From Rhodosorus marinus (taxonomy: Eukaryota; Rhodophyta; Stylonematophyceae; Stylonematales; Stylonemataceae): a DNA stretch of 64,000 bases. Made by a program: the position numbers and the translations under genes. This document shows, in pieces, positions 32,542 to 43,859 of the stretch (the stretch's first letter is position 1; each line of letters starts with the position of its first letter). The notes beneath the pieces are model-generated. The model ran no database searches and was not told the origin of the DNA. It saw nothing but the letters and a program-made list of their open reading frames with translations. Location: positions 1,521,001-1,585,000 of the forward strand of contig JAMWBK010000008.1 of assembly GCA_029953675.1 (NCBI GenBank), in the 5' to 3' direction.

Positions 32542-35472
32542 TCGCAACCCCCTCTTGTAATACAAATCAATACAAGAAATATGAAATAAAAAACTTTTTC
32601 AAAACTCTCACGATTATCTCAGAGCTCTCAACCCCTTTCCAACTCCAAAGTAATATGAAAACCCTAACAGCCCACCGGCCTCCTCCTACCCCCAAACAAA
32701 AATCCTGGATAAAATATTGGTTTTCAAGCATTGAGTACTCCGTAAGGCCATTGAAGGAGGGAGCTCTGGTGCGGTGTCCGATTGAGCGGAATGAAGTGCT
32801 TCTGAACATCCAAATCCGCCCATGTGGTCAATTAATAAGCGCAACGATGGCCAAGTTTCTCGGTTCTATCCGCTTGAATTGATAGGATATGCAACAATAG
32901 AGTAAACCCTAAAAAGCGAAGTGGATTGGGAATGATTGCCCCTCTATATGCTCTCCAGGGCCGTCGTGGTGAAATGAGTACCCTGCTCATCCCCTCCCCA
33001 AAATACCCTCACCAGCTCTATTCCAAGGGGAGTTTCATGACGATGGATTCAAGCTCGCGCTAGGACCGAACTCTCGATAAGCCACGAAGGGTGACAGAGC
33101 CGTCGTGGCTTATCGAGAGTTCGTCCTACACATCACAATGCTGGTTTCCGGAACTCCCGCACAGGATCTGGTCGAGGGGAAAGGAATGCGTAGAAGCAGT
33201 GGTCTGGAGATACCCGGTAATAGAGTCGAAAGCGTACTAGCAGCGCCGAACGCTAATGGTGCATTTTGCGGCTTTCAAGCGCTGACTCTTTCTATAAACA
33301 CTATTGCTAACCGGGCTTTCTGGGCTATGTCCGCTTGAGAGGAAAGGATTCCTAAGATAACCTGCGACTATCGCCAGAGTGCGATCGAATGCTAACAGGT
33401 CGTTATCTGGTAGCTGGTTCGCCTTCAGGTCGGCCAAGCGACTCCGCTCTCACAGAACCAGTTTCGAGTCAGCCCTGAACTCAACCCAAGAAACGTTCAT
33501 ATTGGCTGAAACAGTCATTTTGGGATGAATAACGACTGAACTGTTTCGCACGAGCTACTTTATGTTTTTCTAAATAATCAGGGAACGTGTCCTATTTTTC
33601 CCGCTTTTTATGAACCTGTGATCCCGCCTCAGCGGGGATGGATGGAAACAAGATCAGGGTTTTACTGGTTGATGTGAAACGTTGCCGCAGGAGCTGCTCT
33701 TTTTATAATAAAAAAATTACTTCCGCGTTTGGTCTGATTGACAATGGCTTCCATTTTTTTCTCATCTACCCCCTTCGAGATTATTTCCCAAGCACAAAAT
33801 GATCGGATAGGGGTAAATACTGCCCAAAGTAAGAAAGCATTAAAAGAATCAAACGAAAACGAGCACTATCAGATGATTCTGACTTCTTCGCTTTCCCCAC
33901 CCCCCGCCCTCATACGACATTGATTAAACTGCCCAAACTAGTACCCCTAAGATTTGGTCCTTGTGAAATCACTACGACCAAATATTATTACGAATAAACA
34001 ACAGTAAGGATTTGTGCATCCGTGGGATGGCTAGAAATCAAAACTATGAAGATTCCATTAGCAACAACAGATGGATATTTCAAAAGCAGCTCAGCGAACA
34101 TTGGATTTGGGTATTTTCAACGACATACAATAATTTAATCGAAAATTGAAGTTCAAGTCGATATTTGCCGCTCCCGGACGGCTTTTTTTTTCCATTTCAA
34201 GCCATAATTTAGACATATTCGATTCGAAGCATGTGCCATCCGGACATCCTAAACGTCATTGGTCTGACTCAATCCATTTTATCATGAATCAGCCATCCAC
34301 ATACTAATTACATTTTAATTTGCTGAACGAGATATACTGTCCACTTTAATTGGACTAGAGCTTACCGTATTCTAACCTTTACGAAGAAAGAACGGGCACC
34401 CTCAGGCGTGACCCAGTACATCATTGGATACAACCAATTTACAAAGATGATAATCAATAAATAGATCGATAAATAGAAATACGATCTTTTCAATGCGTTC
34501 TAAATTAGCCCCAACCCTCCTCTATTTCGTCCAACCCTAAAAGAAATCACCTAGACTGAGATATCTGACATCCCCGAGCCGACCGAAAACATCCAAAAAA
34601 ATTAAAATTTGACTTCACATAGTATCTCCTGTCTGCCATCAAAAAGCCTATGAATGAGAATTCCACCCAAACTCCCCATTCACATTCACATGCATAAAAT
34701 CATATGCAAAAATTTCTTCCCCAAGACGAATATTGACCCAAAACCGAAGATCCGCTTGGACCTTCATTTCCGTTTTTCCGGTTTTTAAAATCTCGTCTGT
34801 GATTTACTGGGGGGCAAATATTTCTACTAAATTTCAAATTCACATCTACCCCAATAACCCTCATTTTCAAAACTTGCTGCTTTCTCATAAAACACTTTAG
34901 TTTATGAGTATTTTGACGTGTCTCTTGTGCGGAAAAAAACTCTAATAAAATTTGTGTTTTTTTGGTTGAGAGGGGAAGGAGGAGGGGGGTTTGAGTTTGG
35001 GATCAGTGGCCTTTCAGAGTGGGAAATTTTTGGCCAAGGGTTATTGGGCCGCTATAGGCGGTCTTTGTGGTCTTTGTGTATAGCAGAGCTGGTGGGGGTG
35101 TTTGGGAAGGAGGCGGATTAGCATTTGTTTTGTGAATTGGAAATGGAGTGGAGGATTGGATGTGTATGTATGGAGTGAGGGAGGAAGGGGAACCGGAGGG
35201 TGAGAGAGGTGGAGGGTTTTGGGAAGGTTTTGGGAAGGTGTTAAGGAGGGAGAGAGGTCTGCATGAATAGAATTGAAGTGGTGTGTGAAGAGGGTTTTTG
35301 GTTGGGTAGTTGGGAAGAAGGGAATAGTGAAGATCTTCATTTTTGAGGGATTGGGGGTGGTGTTTTTGTCTGTGGCTTTTTTTTTTTATGGGGTGAAAGG
35401 TTCTTAGAGGGGAGGCATTTGAAGGGCGTGGGCGGGTGGGGTGGGTGGGGAGGAGGACGGGGAGGTGTATGT
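32542..35472. other. AT-rich intergenic region with hairpin and purine-rich leader
   Basis: This contains the inverted repeat at 33061-33128 and an LTR-end-like GGAACGTGTC word at about 33583. A long AT-rich span (33700-34900) follows, then a strongly purine-rich stretch (34970-35460) upstream of the small plus-strand gene. Apart from these no gene is seen. Confidence 0.4.
33061..33128. repeat. Near-perfect inverted repeat (hairpin)
   Basis: Arms of 27 and 26 bases (33061-33087 and 33103-33128) pair with a single bulged C and a 15-base loop. The stem core reads ACTCTCGATAAGCCACGA. It could be a small-RNA precursor, a cruciform or a short transposon remnant. Confidence 0.88.
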
Positions 35473-35814
35473 ATGGCAAATGCTGGGAAGGTGTTGGAGG
35501 ATCGAGATAGGAAGGGGAGCGGGAACTATGTGAGTTGATAGTTTTGTTTTGCAGTGGGAGTTTTTGTCTTTTGCTCTGGTTTTTGCTGATAGTTGAGTTT
35601 GGTATGGTATCATTTTTCTGTGTTTTCACAGGACAAGGAATACTGGAAAAAGGTCGCGATCGCCATGATTGAGATGGAGAAAATGAGGTTGTTGGTGGGA
35701 ATGGCTTTTGTAAGAGGTGACGCTCGAAGAGTTCCGGTGAGGCCACGCAGGAGAACAAGAGTGTGCTCTGTTCATCGAAGCTTATATGGCCAGGTTAAGA
35801 GAAGATCTCTATAG
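35473..35814 (+). CDS. Small two-exon basic protein, unrecognised
   Basis: Exon 1 (35473-35529) encodes MANAGKVLEDRDRKGSGNY and ends at GTGAGT. Exon 2 starts at 35632 after TTTTCACAG and continues DKEYWKKVAIAMIEMEKMRL to a stop at 35814. The product is 79 residues, ending in an Arg-rich tail. A further intron from 35710 (GTAAGA) to 35793 would keep the frame and remove the Arg-rich part, giving about 51 residues. No domain is recognised. A purine-rich leader precedes it, as for other plus-strand genes here. Confidence 0.5.
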
Positions 35815-37467
35815 TTGCTCCGCCCGTACTGGTACGACGTACGCATGGCTTCCATTGTCAAAAGTTTCTATTTTAAGTAAGTATCGAGACTTTGCGAAAC
35901 TAGTCGTTTCTTCCTCATAGCAGTGGAGGATCTTGGAGGATGGGAAGCGGCGAGGGGATCGTTGACTGCCTCGCCCAGTCTCGTTCCGCCTGTTTGGAGG
36001 ACTGCGGTTATTTCCTGGAAATCTGGCGATCATGTCGACGCCGGAAAAGTGTTTACTAGGGCACTCATTTCACCAGGACGAGGCTGGAGGGCATAGGAGT
36101 AGCCGTTCCATTTCCAATTTGCTATAGGGTTTACTTTAATGGTGCACATCATCTATCTGTTCGCATACATAAAACTGAGAAACCTGGTCACCTTTGCGCT
36201 ATTGCATAACAACCAGGGCGGGCTTCGATCGAACCGAAAGAGTGACGATCCCTTTCCCGCTCGTCAAGACGAGAGTTGGTCTTCAACATGCAACAAAAAA
36301 AAAACCTCTCCAAAAGGACAACGGCCGAAAAGAAAGAAAAATATCTCCGAGAAAGAAAACCCTACATGGGTATCTAGGTTCTTCAATTTTCCAATAGTAC
36401 TTAATAAATAAAACAAAACGAGCTATCATCAATTGGTAGAAAAGCGTTCACCCCCCCTCCATTCTCCTAAGATTCCGCGATGTGTCGAGAAGATATTTAT
36501 TTCGAAAATCGAACTTGCGCAATGATGTATTTTGTAGTATTTTTTGATTTTGAAGAAGAATCCAATGGATCGACTCTTTTTCATTTTTATTTGATATTTA
36601 ATTTGTGGTATTGCTTATTTTTTTGCTCCGAATCTCAAAACAATCGGGAACGAAAGATATTATTGGACTACGCTTCGGCAACGCGAATTTGGATTGGTAT
36701 AAAAGTAACGGATATATGTATTCGGCGTTTTGATTGGATAGCCTTCATCTTCCGATCAGATATCCGATTCTTCGGAATCTGATGGGTTCGGAATGCTGGT
36801 TCTCTCCAGGCTCGGGACCGCAGATGGATGTTAGTCAGCGGTTGCCTCTCATCTTTGTGTACAGGCGATGAAATACTTTCAGAAAACCTCGACCGATGTT
36901 CGCACACAGGACAATTCTTGTCCAACCAATTGGTTTTCGAAACCCTTTCTGGCAAGGTTCTTGCCCTCCTGGCAAGGTTCTTGCCCTCCTGGCAAGAATC
37001 CGCCCCTATGCGGGCTAGCACGATCGGCAGGGGATTGGTTTGGATTCTGACAAGACAAAGGGATAGTTTACTCAACACATGTTCCGTCTCATGGAAAAGT
37101 ATGGTTATGGATCGACCATCATCAAAAGAGGTATGTGTATTCCGGTAGGGTTTTGGTTGAACCCGATCGAAAGGATTTTGGCGACTGAAAACCAATTTTT
37201 TACATCCCGAAAAGCTTTGCTGCTAGTCGCCGCCTCTCATTTCCTATCTTGGAATACATCAGCTCTCGCGCTTACTACACAAGTGCTGCTCACCATGCTA
37301 TAACGTGCACAGTCTATTGCCATAACAGGTTCCATTCGAAAGTGGAGTCCTATCTACGTGTGACCTGAAAGCAGCACAGCCTCAACCGCCTTTCATTCCG
37401 CGATGTGAAGCCGCGGATTTCGTTGGTGTCGGTTACAGGGCACCTCGCTAAAAAGAAAATTCGAATC
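35815..37467. other. Intergenic region with a compositionally distinct island
   Basis: The stretch 36480-37300 has a different texture from the surroundings, with AT-rich runs and small palindromic words (GGCAAGGTTCTTGCC twice, 20-bp spacing, near 36952-37000). A 175-codon minus ORF crosses it but has no recognised domain. It could be an organelle-derived insert; this is not shown. Confidence 0.35.
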
Positions 37468-38984
37468 CTATTGAACAACTTCCGTGAGTAAGGCTGTGAC
37501 GTTGGCGCCCTTATTCAAGATGATTTGATACAGCTCGTCGAAGAGCTCCTCCTGTTCCGCAAGAGTCAACTCCGTGACCTGAGTAGTATAAGGATAACCA
37601 CACATCGCACATTGGATGTCAGTAGAGGGCACTGAGGATCTCCGATCGTCTGCCGATCGAGCTCACCATGATCAGCAGCTTCTCAACGTCAGGAGCCCTA
37701 TCTCGGACGAAATTGATTACATATACATATGTAAAAACTGCCATAACGAGGTGGCAGTCGACGCGGTCCGTGATTCCCCCATGTCCCGGGATGATTGATC
37801 CGAAATCCTTCACCTTGAAAGCTCGCTTCGCGCCAGATGCGAAGAAACCTCCGAAAGGCGCCAGAACGCTTGTGAAGAGTGCGATAACCACGCCATGCAA
37901 CTGGATCGGTGCGAGGCTGAAGGTAACGCCTCCGAAGACCTTTGGAAGGCTGACCTAATAAAACAGAACATTATCACAGAGCGGTCTTAAATTTCACGCG
38001 ATTGGCTGGCAGGATTGGAGCCTGAACAGCTTACCATGTACGGAAGGAAAACTGTCGATGGCGTGCAGTGCGCTCTACAGAGGATATTACAGTCCGTGAA
38101 CTCTGGTTTTGGGCATGTCATGAACTCCCAGTGACTAAGCAATCGGGACACGAAGAATCCAGAAATCAAAGTGGTTATGCCTCCGTATATGAGGCCTTCC
38201 CACGTCTTCTTCGGGCTGAGAGCGGTCAGCGGAGTCTTCCCGAACATGCGTCCGAAAATGTACGAAAAGCTGTCGTTCATAGCAACACAGACAACGGGTA
38301 GAAAAAACCAAATCATACCCATTTTCACGTTGAGGATCATGAAGTTGGCGCAGGTGATCACAACAAAAATGGCAATATGGGACCTCGCGTAAATGCCGAA
38401 CTGGTACGAAGCCAGCTTGGGCTGCAGGCTCAGGACAAAAGCCACGAAGAACCCACAGTATACGGTGAATGACACAAACGTATGGTGACGAAGGAGAAAC
38501 TTTAACAGCGCGGTTTCCATAAACTTCCGGCCCTGAGCGATAGAGAAGGAAACCGGTCAAAACTCTTTTCGAAGAAGCGAGACCGAAAAACAGTCCACGA
38601 GCATACCTGTGCTTCAAAGTGGCCAAGAACTGATTTCCCGTATACAAAATACTGCGTACTGGCAAAGAACCCCCAAGTAACCCGCTTGAACCATGGCATT
38701 CCGCTCTCTTGAGCCTTTAGATAACCAAGGTTCACCACCTCACTGTAGACGATACATTCCATAAATACAACAAGCGTGGAAACGGCGATATGCCCGGTCC
38801 AGATGGTAGCGATTACCGTCCCGATCATCACGGCGGCCGCCAGGAGACGAGTCGAAAGATCTGCCCATGTCTTCTTCTTCTTCACAACAGGCACGTTTCC
38901 AACGTCCTCCGGTGTCTCCTCAGCCTTCTCCGTAGCGTCTCCAGCCTTGAGCACTCTCTTCCTCACGCTACCACTTCGTTCCAT
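37468..38984 (-). CDS. Phosphatidate cytidylyltransferase (CDP-DAG synthase)
   Basis: It makes CDP-diacylglycerol from phosphatidic acid and CTP in the ER membrane, the precursor of phosphatidylinositol and cardiolipin. Exon 1 (ATG at 38984) has a basic cytosolic N-terminus and the first helices; later exons supply [39 protein letters not shown] and [20 protein letters not shown]. The family signature S-X8-KR-X4-KD...HGG-X2-DR-X3-D is present in [20 protein letters not shown] followed by GITDRVDC, with FGGFFASG before it. The last exon ends LTEVVQ with a stop at 37468. All catalytic signature residues are intact. A TA microsatellite sits 15 bp upstream of the ATG. Confidence 0.92.
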
Positions 38985-38999
38985 TCTTAATCCTAAAAC

Positions 39000-39026
39000 T
39001 ATATATATATATATATATATATATAC
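39000..39026. repeat. (TA)n microsatellite
   Basis: About 13 TA units directly upstream of the CDP-DAG synthase start codon, probably in its leader. Confidence 0.9.
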
Positions 39027-40323
39027 ACTTTCCTCAACTTAAAGCAAATCGCAGACCACCACCGCCAAAAACCCCAAAACCAAGCTCCCGCCCCCCGATT
39101 ACAAGACCCATCAGTCCCTCCGGAAGACCGTCCACCGCTGAACAGAGCTCCACCAAACTTTCTACTTCACACACAACAGCCCAACCAAGCCCTCACCACC
39201 GTTCCTCCTAGATCGATCACCCTCTTGCCATAAGACCTTCCCCTCCTTCGCTAAAGATGAACAAGCTACTACCGGAGCTTGTGTCTACATCAACCCACAG
39301 AGTCTCCTCTTTCGTCTTCTTGACGACGGAAAAGTGGAATAATCTCTCCGATCGTGTGTGAGGCGGTCCGTCAGCGCTCTGCCCTGCTGAATGGATGTGT
39401 CACGTCCTGCAGCTCTTTTTTTAACCTAACCATACTGGACATTGAGCTTTGAGTGGAGGTCATCATATGTACATATATATCGTCGTATACTCTTTGAGTT
39501 ATATTCTTGCCAAAAGCTGGATTCTTTGAGAGAAATTTGAAAGTCCGCTCCGTGTTGAGCGTATTGACCGCTCCTCGGTTGAAGACAGCACTGGGGATGA
39601 CGGTGGCTGATTCGGCTGTCCCTCGTTGCTGGCTGGGTGATGATTGCTGTACTTTCTATACACAAGTTTTTGATGACAAGAATGGATGCTGATTCAGCCC
39701 CGATTTGGTGATCGGCTAGGCAACTGTGGGCGGCTTCAAGGCATTTAAAAGGGTGCTCCCCGACTGAAGCGAAACCTTTGACGAGCTGTCTCGTTCTACG
39801 CTGGATGGTTTGCCCTTGCGCGCTGTGAGTGGCGTTCTGCGGCGCTGGCAACTTCTAAGGAAAGTGATGCTGTCCGAGTCGGTTTCGTGGAGTTGTCCGA
39901 GGTAAAGCAACGGCCAAGCGGCGAGCTGTAGGATGTTTTAAAGAAAGAGCTTGCCTGCGCGAAACGCCGCAGCGTGGATTGGGGAAGAGGCTGACCGCGG
40001 CCTACATCGATCTGCCGGCCGCAGCATTGCTTTGCAATTGTTGCAACCCGTGAGTATCGAAGAGAACTTCTTACAACACTTCCCTCGCCAACGGCAACAT
40101 GCCCCGTCGACATGAAGTCATTGATCAACCGAGAAACAAGGTTTTCTACACGCAATCGAACGGAATGATCAACAAGATATTGAGCTAGAAAACACCACAG
40201 CAGAAACTGTTAACATCTGAACGAAATGCCACAAGTCGGTTTAAAACCATCGATCCACAGTGACGTCGGTGTAGAACGGCCCAACCAACTGCAGCGGATC
40301 TTTGAGCTAACCGCAGGAGAACT

Positions 40324-40719
40324 TTGAAGTACTCCCTCGAATCAGAGCGGGGTTTGCGGAAGTCCTCGCGTCATGCTAACGTACGCGACATGGACCCACT
40401 GACAAATCTTCTGTTCAATTCGCGCGAAAGAGACGGAAACCTCCCTCAAGATCTCTTTCATCGGAGAGCAGGGACTGGATCTTGTGAATTCATAAGCTTG
40501 GAGCATTCCGACAACTCACACACAATGGCGAGGATCAACCTGCACCGAAACCGACTGCTGGGTGCAGATCATCAGTCATATGTTGCCCTCACAGGAGGTG
40601 GCTGGGATCCCCAACCTCCACCACTCTCGCCACTTATGGGAGCACAACCTTTGCCAGAGAACTCTTCAGTCCTCAAATACACTCTGAAGAGCATCGACCT
40701 CGACCCGAAGCGCTACTGA
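40324..40719 (+). CDS. Doubtful ORF, 131 codons
   Basis: The frame is open and ends NSSVLKYTLKSIDLDPKRY, with a Pro-rich stretch before it (GGGWDPQPPPLSPLMGAQPL). The first codons could be chance, because the frame is not supported by splice signals or a known domain. It may be a terminal exon of an unrecognised gene or a transposon remnant. Confidence 0.25.
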   Translation: MKYSLESERGLRKSSRHANVRDMDPLTNLLFNSRERDGNLPQDLFHRRAGTGSCEFISLEHSDNSHTMARINLHRNRLLGADHQSYVALTGGGWDPQPPPLSPLMGAQPLPENSSVLKYTLKSIDLDPKRY

Positions 40720-41683
40720 CAATCAGTCTCCCTCTTAAGTACCTCCGGCCCGTCTAGGACAGGCTGTCATAGAACGTGCCATAAATACATATGTTTTTGT
40801 CTTCCCGACGTGGAAATCAGTTGATCCTAGGGGTTTTCGAAAAAGGACATTTTAGGGCAGCAATAATATTTATTCAATATTTTTGTAAGCATGAAAAGCA
40901 GTTCTGCAAAGACTTACAAGCGGGGTACAAGAAGTGAAAAATCGGAATTTCCTTTTTGGTGAAAAAGTTATTCCTGCTGAAGAATATTTTGGGCCAAATG
41001 GGTTTTTTAAGGAGCAACCGTCCTAGCAACGAAAAAAAAAGCGGCTTTTCCGGATGTGAACAAATATTTCGGAAGAAAAGTTGCAGTCTAGGTGGAGTAA
41101 CATCAGCCAAGGTGTTGACGTGAGACGTTGAATTTGTTTCTGTTATTCTATTGTGAGCATCCAACCAGGGGTATAGAAGGGCGAGGAGGGTGGACGGGGG
41201 AGGGGGGTGGGGTGGGACTGTTGCGATTGGGTAAGGATCATCTTCTTACAAGTGCCAACGGTTTTATCGTTTTTTCTTCTATATGATGAATAAATTGTTT
41301 TTATGATATGAGTTTGGGGGGTTATATTTAGAGTAGGAATCGATTTTGGAGAAAAAGTCGTTTTTGGAAAAAGAGTTGAGAGGGGGAAGGGAGGGGGAGG
41401 GAGGGAAGGAACAGGTTTCTGACTTTTGCCAATGTGGACTAGGAGTTGTGAAGATGGCCGGGTATATAGAGGATTTTGCTTTTTATGAGGGGCAGGGGGC
41501 CGGGGGGGGTGGATGGTGGTGGAAGGGAGGCGGAAGGTTGTTTGGGGGTGGTGGGAGGTTTTTTAGTTTCCTCGTAAGGAGGTTTGTTAGGTTGACGCTC
41601 TGGGCCTGAGCTTTCGGGGTTGGTCCGGTAGTGAGTGCTTTTTGTTGAGAGCCTGTGGGGGAAGGGAAGGGAGGGGAGGGGCG

Positions 41684-43479
41684 ATGTCTAAGGAAGCGGG
41701 GGAATACAAAAACCTAGGCAACGATGCCTACGCATCTGGACGGCATACTCATGCTATTGCTTATTATACGACCGCGATAGAGCTGGATCCGACCAACGCG
41801 GCTTTGTTTAGCAACAGGTGAGTAATCGATGTCCCAGTAACCGCTTTTGGGGTGTTCCTTGTTTTTTTGGGGGGATTGGAAGTCAAGGGGAAGGATTTGA
41901 ACTAAGCTGGTCGACTTATTCGCGCTGGCTACCTGAAATCGTGTAGAGCTGCGGCGTACACGAAGATTGAGGAGTTCCAAAAAGCGAAATATGACGCCGA
42001 TATGTGCATTGAGCTGCGACCGGAGTGGCCCAAGGTGAGGAAAGCTTGCTCTTGTTGTGATAGGCAATTTCCATAAGAAGCTATTGAGCAAACGGAAGCC
42101 GGTTATAGTTGTTCCACGTGTTGGTCAGTAAATGCTTCGTGAGACCACTGACAAGCCCTTTTTGCGTTTGCTTGTCAAGGGGTACTGGAGAAAGGGTACA
42201 GCGGAAATCGAGGCTCAGGAGTACAAGCAAGCTGTGGCTACGTTTGAAAAAGGACTCGAGCGCAGTCCAACGGATCAAAACTGTACGTCGCTGGTTCTGA
42301 TCAACCGCACGGTTGGAGCCTTGTGGGTTTCAATTCTTGCTTAGCTTTTCTAGACTACTTTGTTTTCTCTTAGTGGTGGACGGGAAGAGGAAGGCTCTGC
42401 AGATGGCTGCAGTAGTGGATAATATTGTTGGACAGGAGTATGGAGAGTTCGACATCGATGCCCCGGCTCCCAATCCCAATCCTGTCCCAGAACCTGCTGC
42501 TGCGGCAAGGGAAGCGGACATAACCGATGCCCAGCCAACAGCAGCACCAGCGAATGACGGACCATGGCCGGGAACCATGGAAGAAGAGGTTGAACGGATC
42601 AACAAAGCAACCGACCGTAAGTTTCTGAGAAAGATTTGTAGCTTGCGGTTGCATTTCCCTTCGAAGTGCAGTCCTGACCAAGTTCTGTGTTTTCAAGAGC
42701 AGATTACAGCATTCTCCATGTTCCGCAGGACGCAAGTCCTGAGCAGCTGAGGAAGAACTACCACACCCTCGCGAAGATGCTTCACCCGGACAAGTGCAAG
42801 CTGCCCAGAGGCGAGGAGGCGATGAAAAATTTGTCGATTGCCTACGGGACACTGAACAACGATGTCAAGCGGAAAAACTATGACGCGGTAAGTGGACAAA
42901 CAGCCACTAGGAAGATCCAGGCTCTGCCAAGGAACAGAACGACATGCGGGCAATCGATGCCTCAACGGGGTTTGCTGCAAGTCGAAACCGTTTAACGTGC
43001 TCAGGAAGGCTATTTTTCTATCGCTTGTGTAGTACATGGAAGCTAGGAAGGATAACGGTGGAAACGGCGAAACATTTGCCGAATGGGATCATCGACGGCA
43101 GGAGACAAACCTTCCACCGTGGCTCCTGAAGATGCAGCAGTACCGAGGATGCGCGCTCGTTGTCGTTATCCTTTTGCTGATCATCCTGATTCCCTTAGTA
43201 TTGCTAATCGTGCTGATTGCGCTTATTTTTTATTTCATCTGCGTGTTTCCGAGGGTGAGTTTTCCCCCCCCTTCATCTTCCTAGGCCAGATTGTTTTGCA
43301 AGGTATCTGATTCGCAGGTGTCACACACATATGCCCTTCTTTTTACGCAGGAATGCGTGCTTCGTTGCTGCTTCCCGCAACAATGGGAAGAGTACAAGGT
43401 ACGGAAAGAAGAGGAACAGCGAAAGGCACGACAAAGGATGGACGAGGAAATGCAAGACGCGCTTCATCGCAACGTGTGA
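41684..43479 (+). CDS. TPR-DnaJ co-chaperone with membrane anchor
   Basis: Seven exons (41684-41817, 41947-42034, 42180-42282, 42374-42616, 42703-42887, 43033-43254, 43351-43479) join in phase to 367 residues. Tetratricopeptide repeats open the protein (AGEYKNLGNDAYASGRHTHA, AAYTKIEEFQKAKYDADMCI, GYWRKGTAEIEAQEYKQAVA), a surface that usually holds Hsp70/Hsp90 tails. An acidic Pro/Ala linker leads to a J domain at about 190-250 with the essential HPD (LAKMLHPDKC). A hydrophobic segment rich in Ile/Leu/Val (about residues 285-320) forms one long or two short membrane spans, followed by a short charged tail. It probably recruits Hsp70 to a membrane; which membrane is unknown. Confidence 0.9.
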
Positions 43480-43859
43480 TGGTTTAATAGGATATGACGT
43501 TTCGCAGAGCCGTGGACTGCTGGTCTTGATGAGTCTTTAGAGTTTATTGGGTCATAGGCCCTCGGCTTTCGATCGATTCCCCAAGTCGATCTGAACCGTT
43601 GGGAATCTTCATGCCCGGTTGTGTATTGCTGGACCCATGAAAAGAGCGGGAGTTTCCATGTGATGCGCGCTGCTGAAGCCGGACCCCGGAATGCAGACCT
43701 GATCGGCTTTGGAAGACAAAACAGAATTTTTCTTGTGGAACCCAGTCTGTCAAGGAGCCTCTCCTTATCGTTGTTAGACTGAGATTTACCCAAGAGTAAA
43801 AAGGTATCAGCGGATATACATGAGCGTCCTTGGCGGAGTTCCGACACCTTTGGGGGACG

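Larger units (their letters stand above)
38985..41683. other. Intergenic region between CDP-DAG synthase and TPR-DnaJ gene
   Basis: This contains the TA microsatellite, an LTR-start-like TGTCACGTCCTG at 39398, and coding-like but unassignable fragments on minus (about 40155-39430). A plus ORF lies at 40324-40719. A TGACGTGA word at 41116 and a purine-rich leader (41160-41680) precede the next gene. Confidence 0.35.

Noticed and set aside
35003-35758. A 251-codon minus-strand ORF, Pro/Ser/His-rich.
   Set aside because: It is the complement of a purine-rich low-complexity leader, overlaps the small plus-strand gene and has no start, splice or domain support.
36668-37195. 175-codon minus ORF with a CPVC-like pair.
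   Set aside because: No start or splice support, no domain and unusual composition; treated as part of the odd island instead.
39398-39409. TGTCACGTCCTG, identical to the start of the gypsy LTR.
   Set aside because: Only 12 bases match and the following sequence differs, so a solo LTR cannot be supported.
42370-42852. Minus ORF opposite the TPR-DnaJ gene.
   Set aside because: Shadow of well-supported plus-strand exons.
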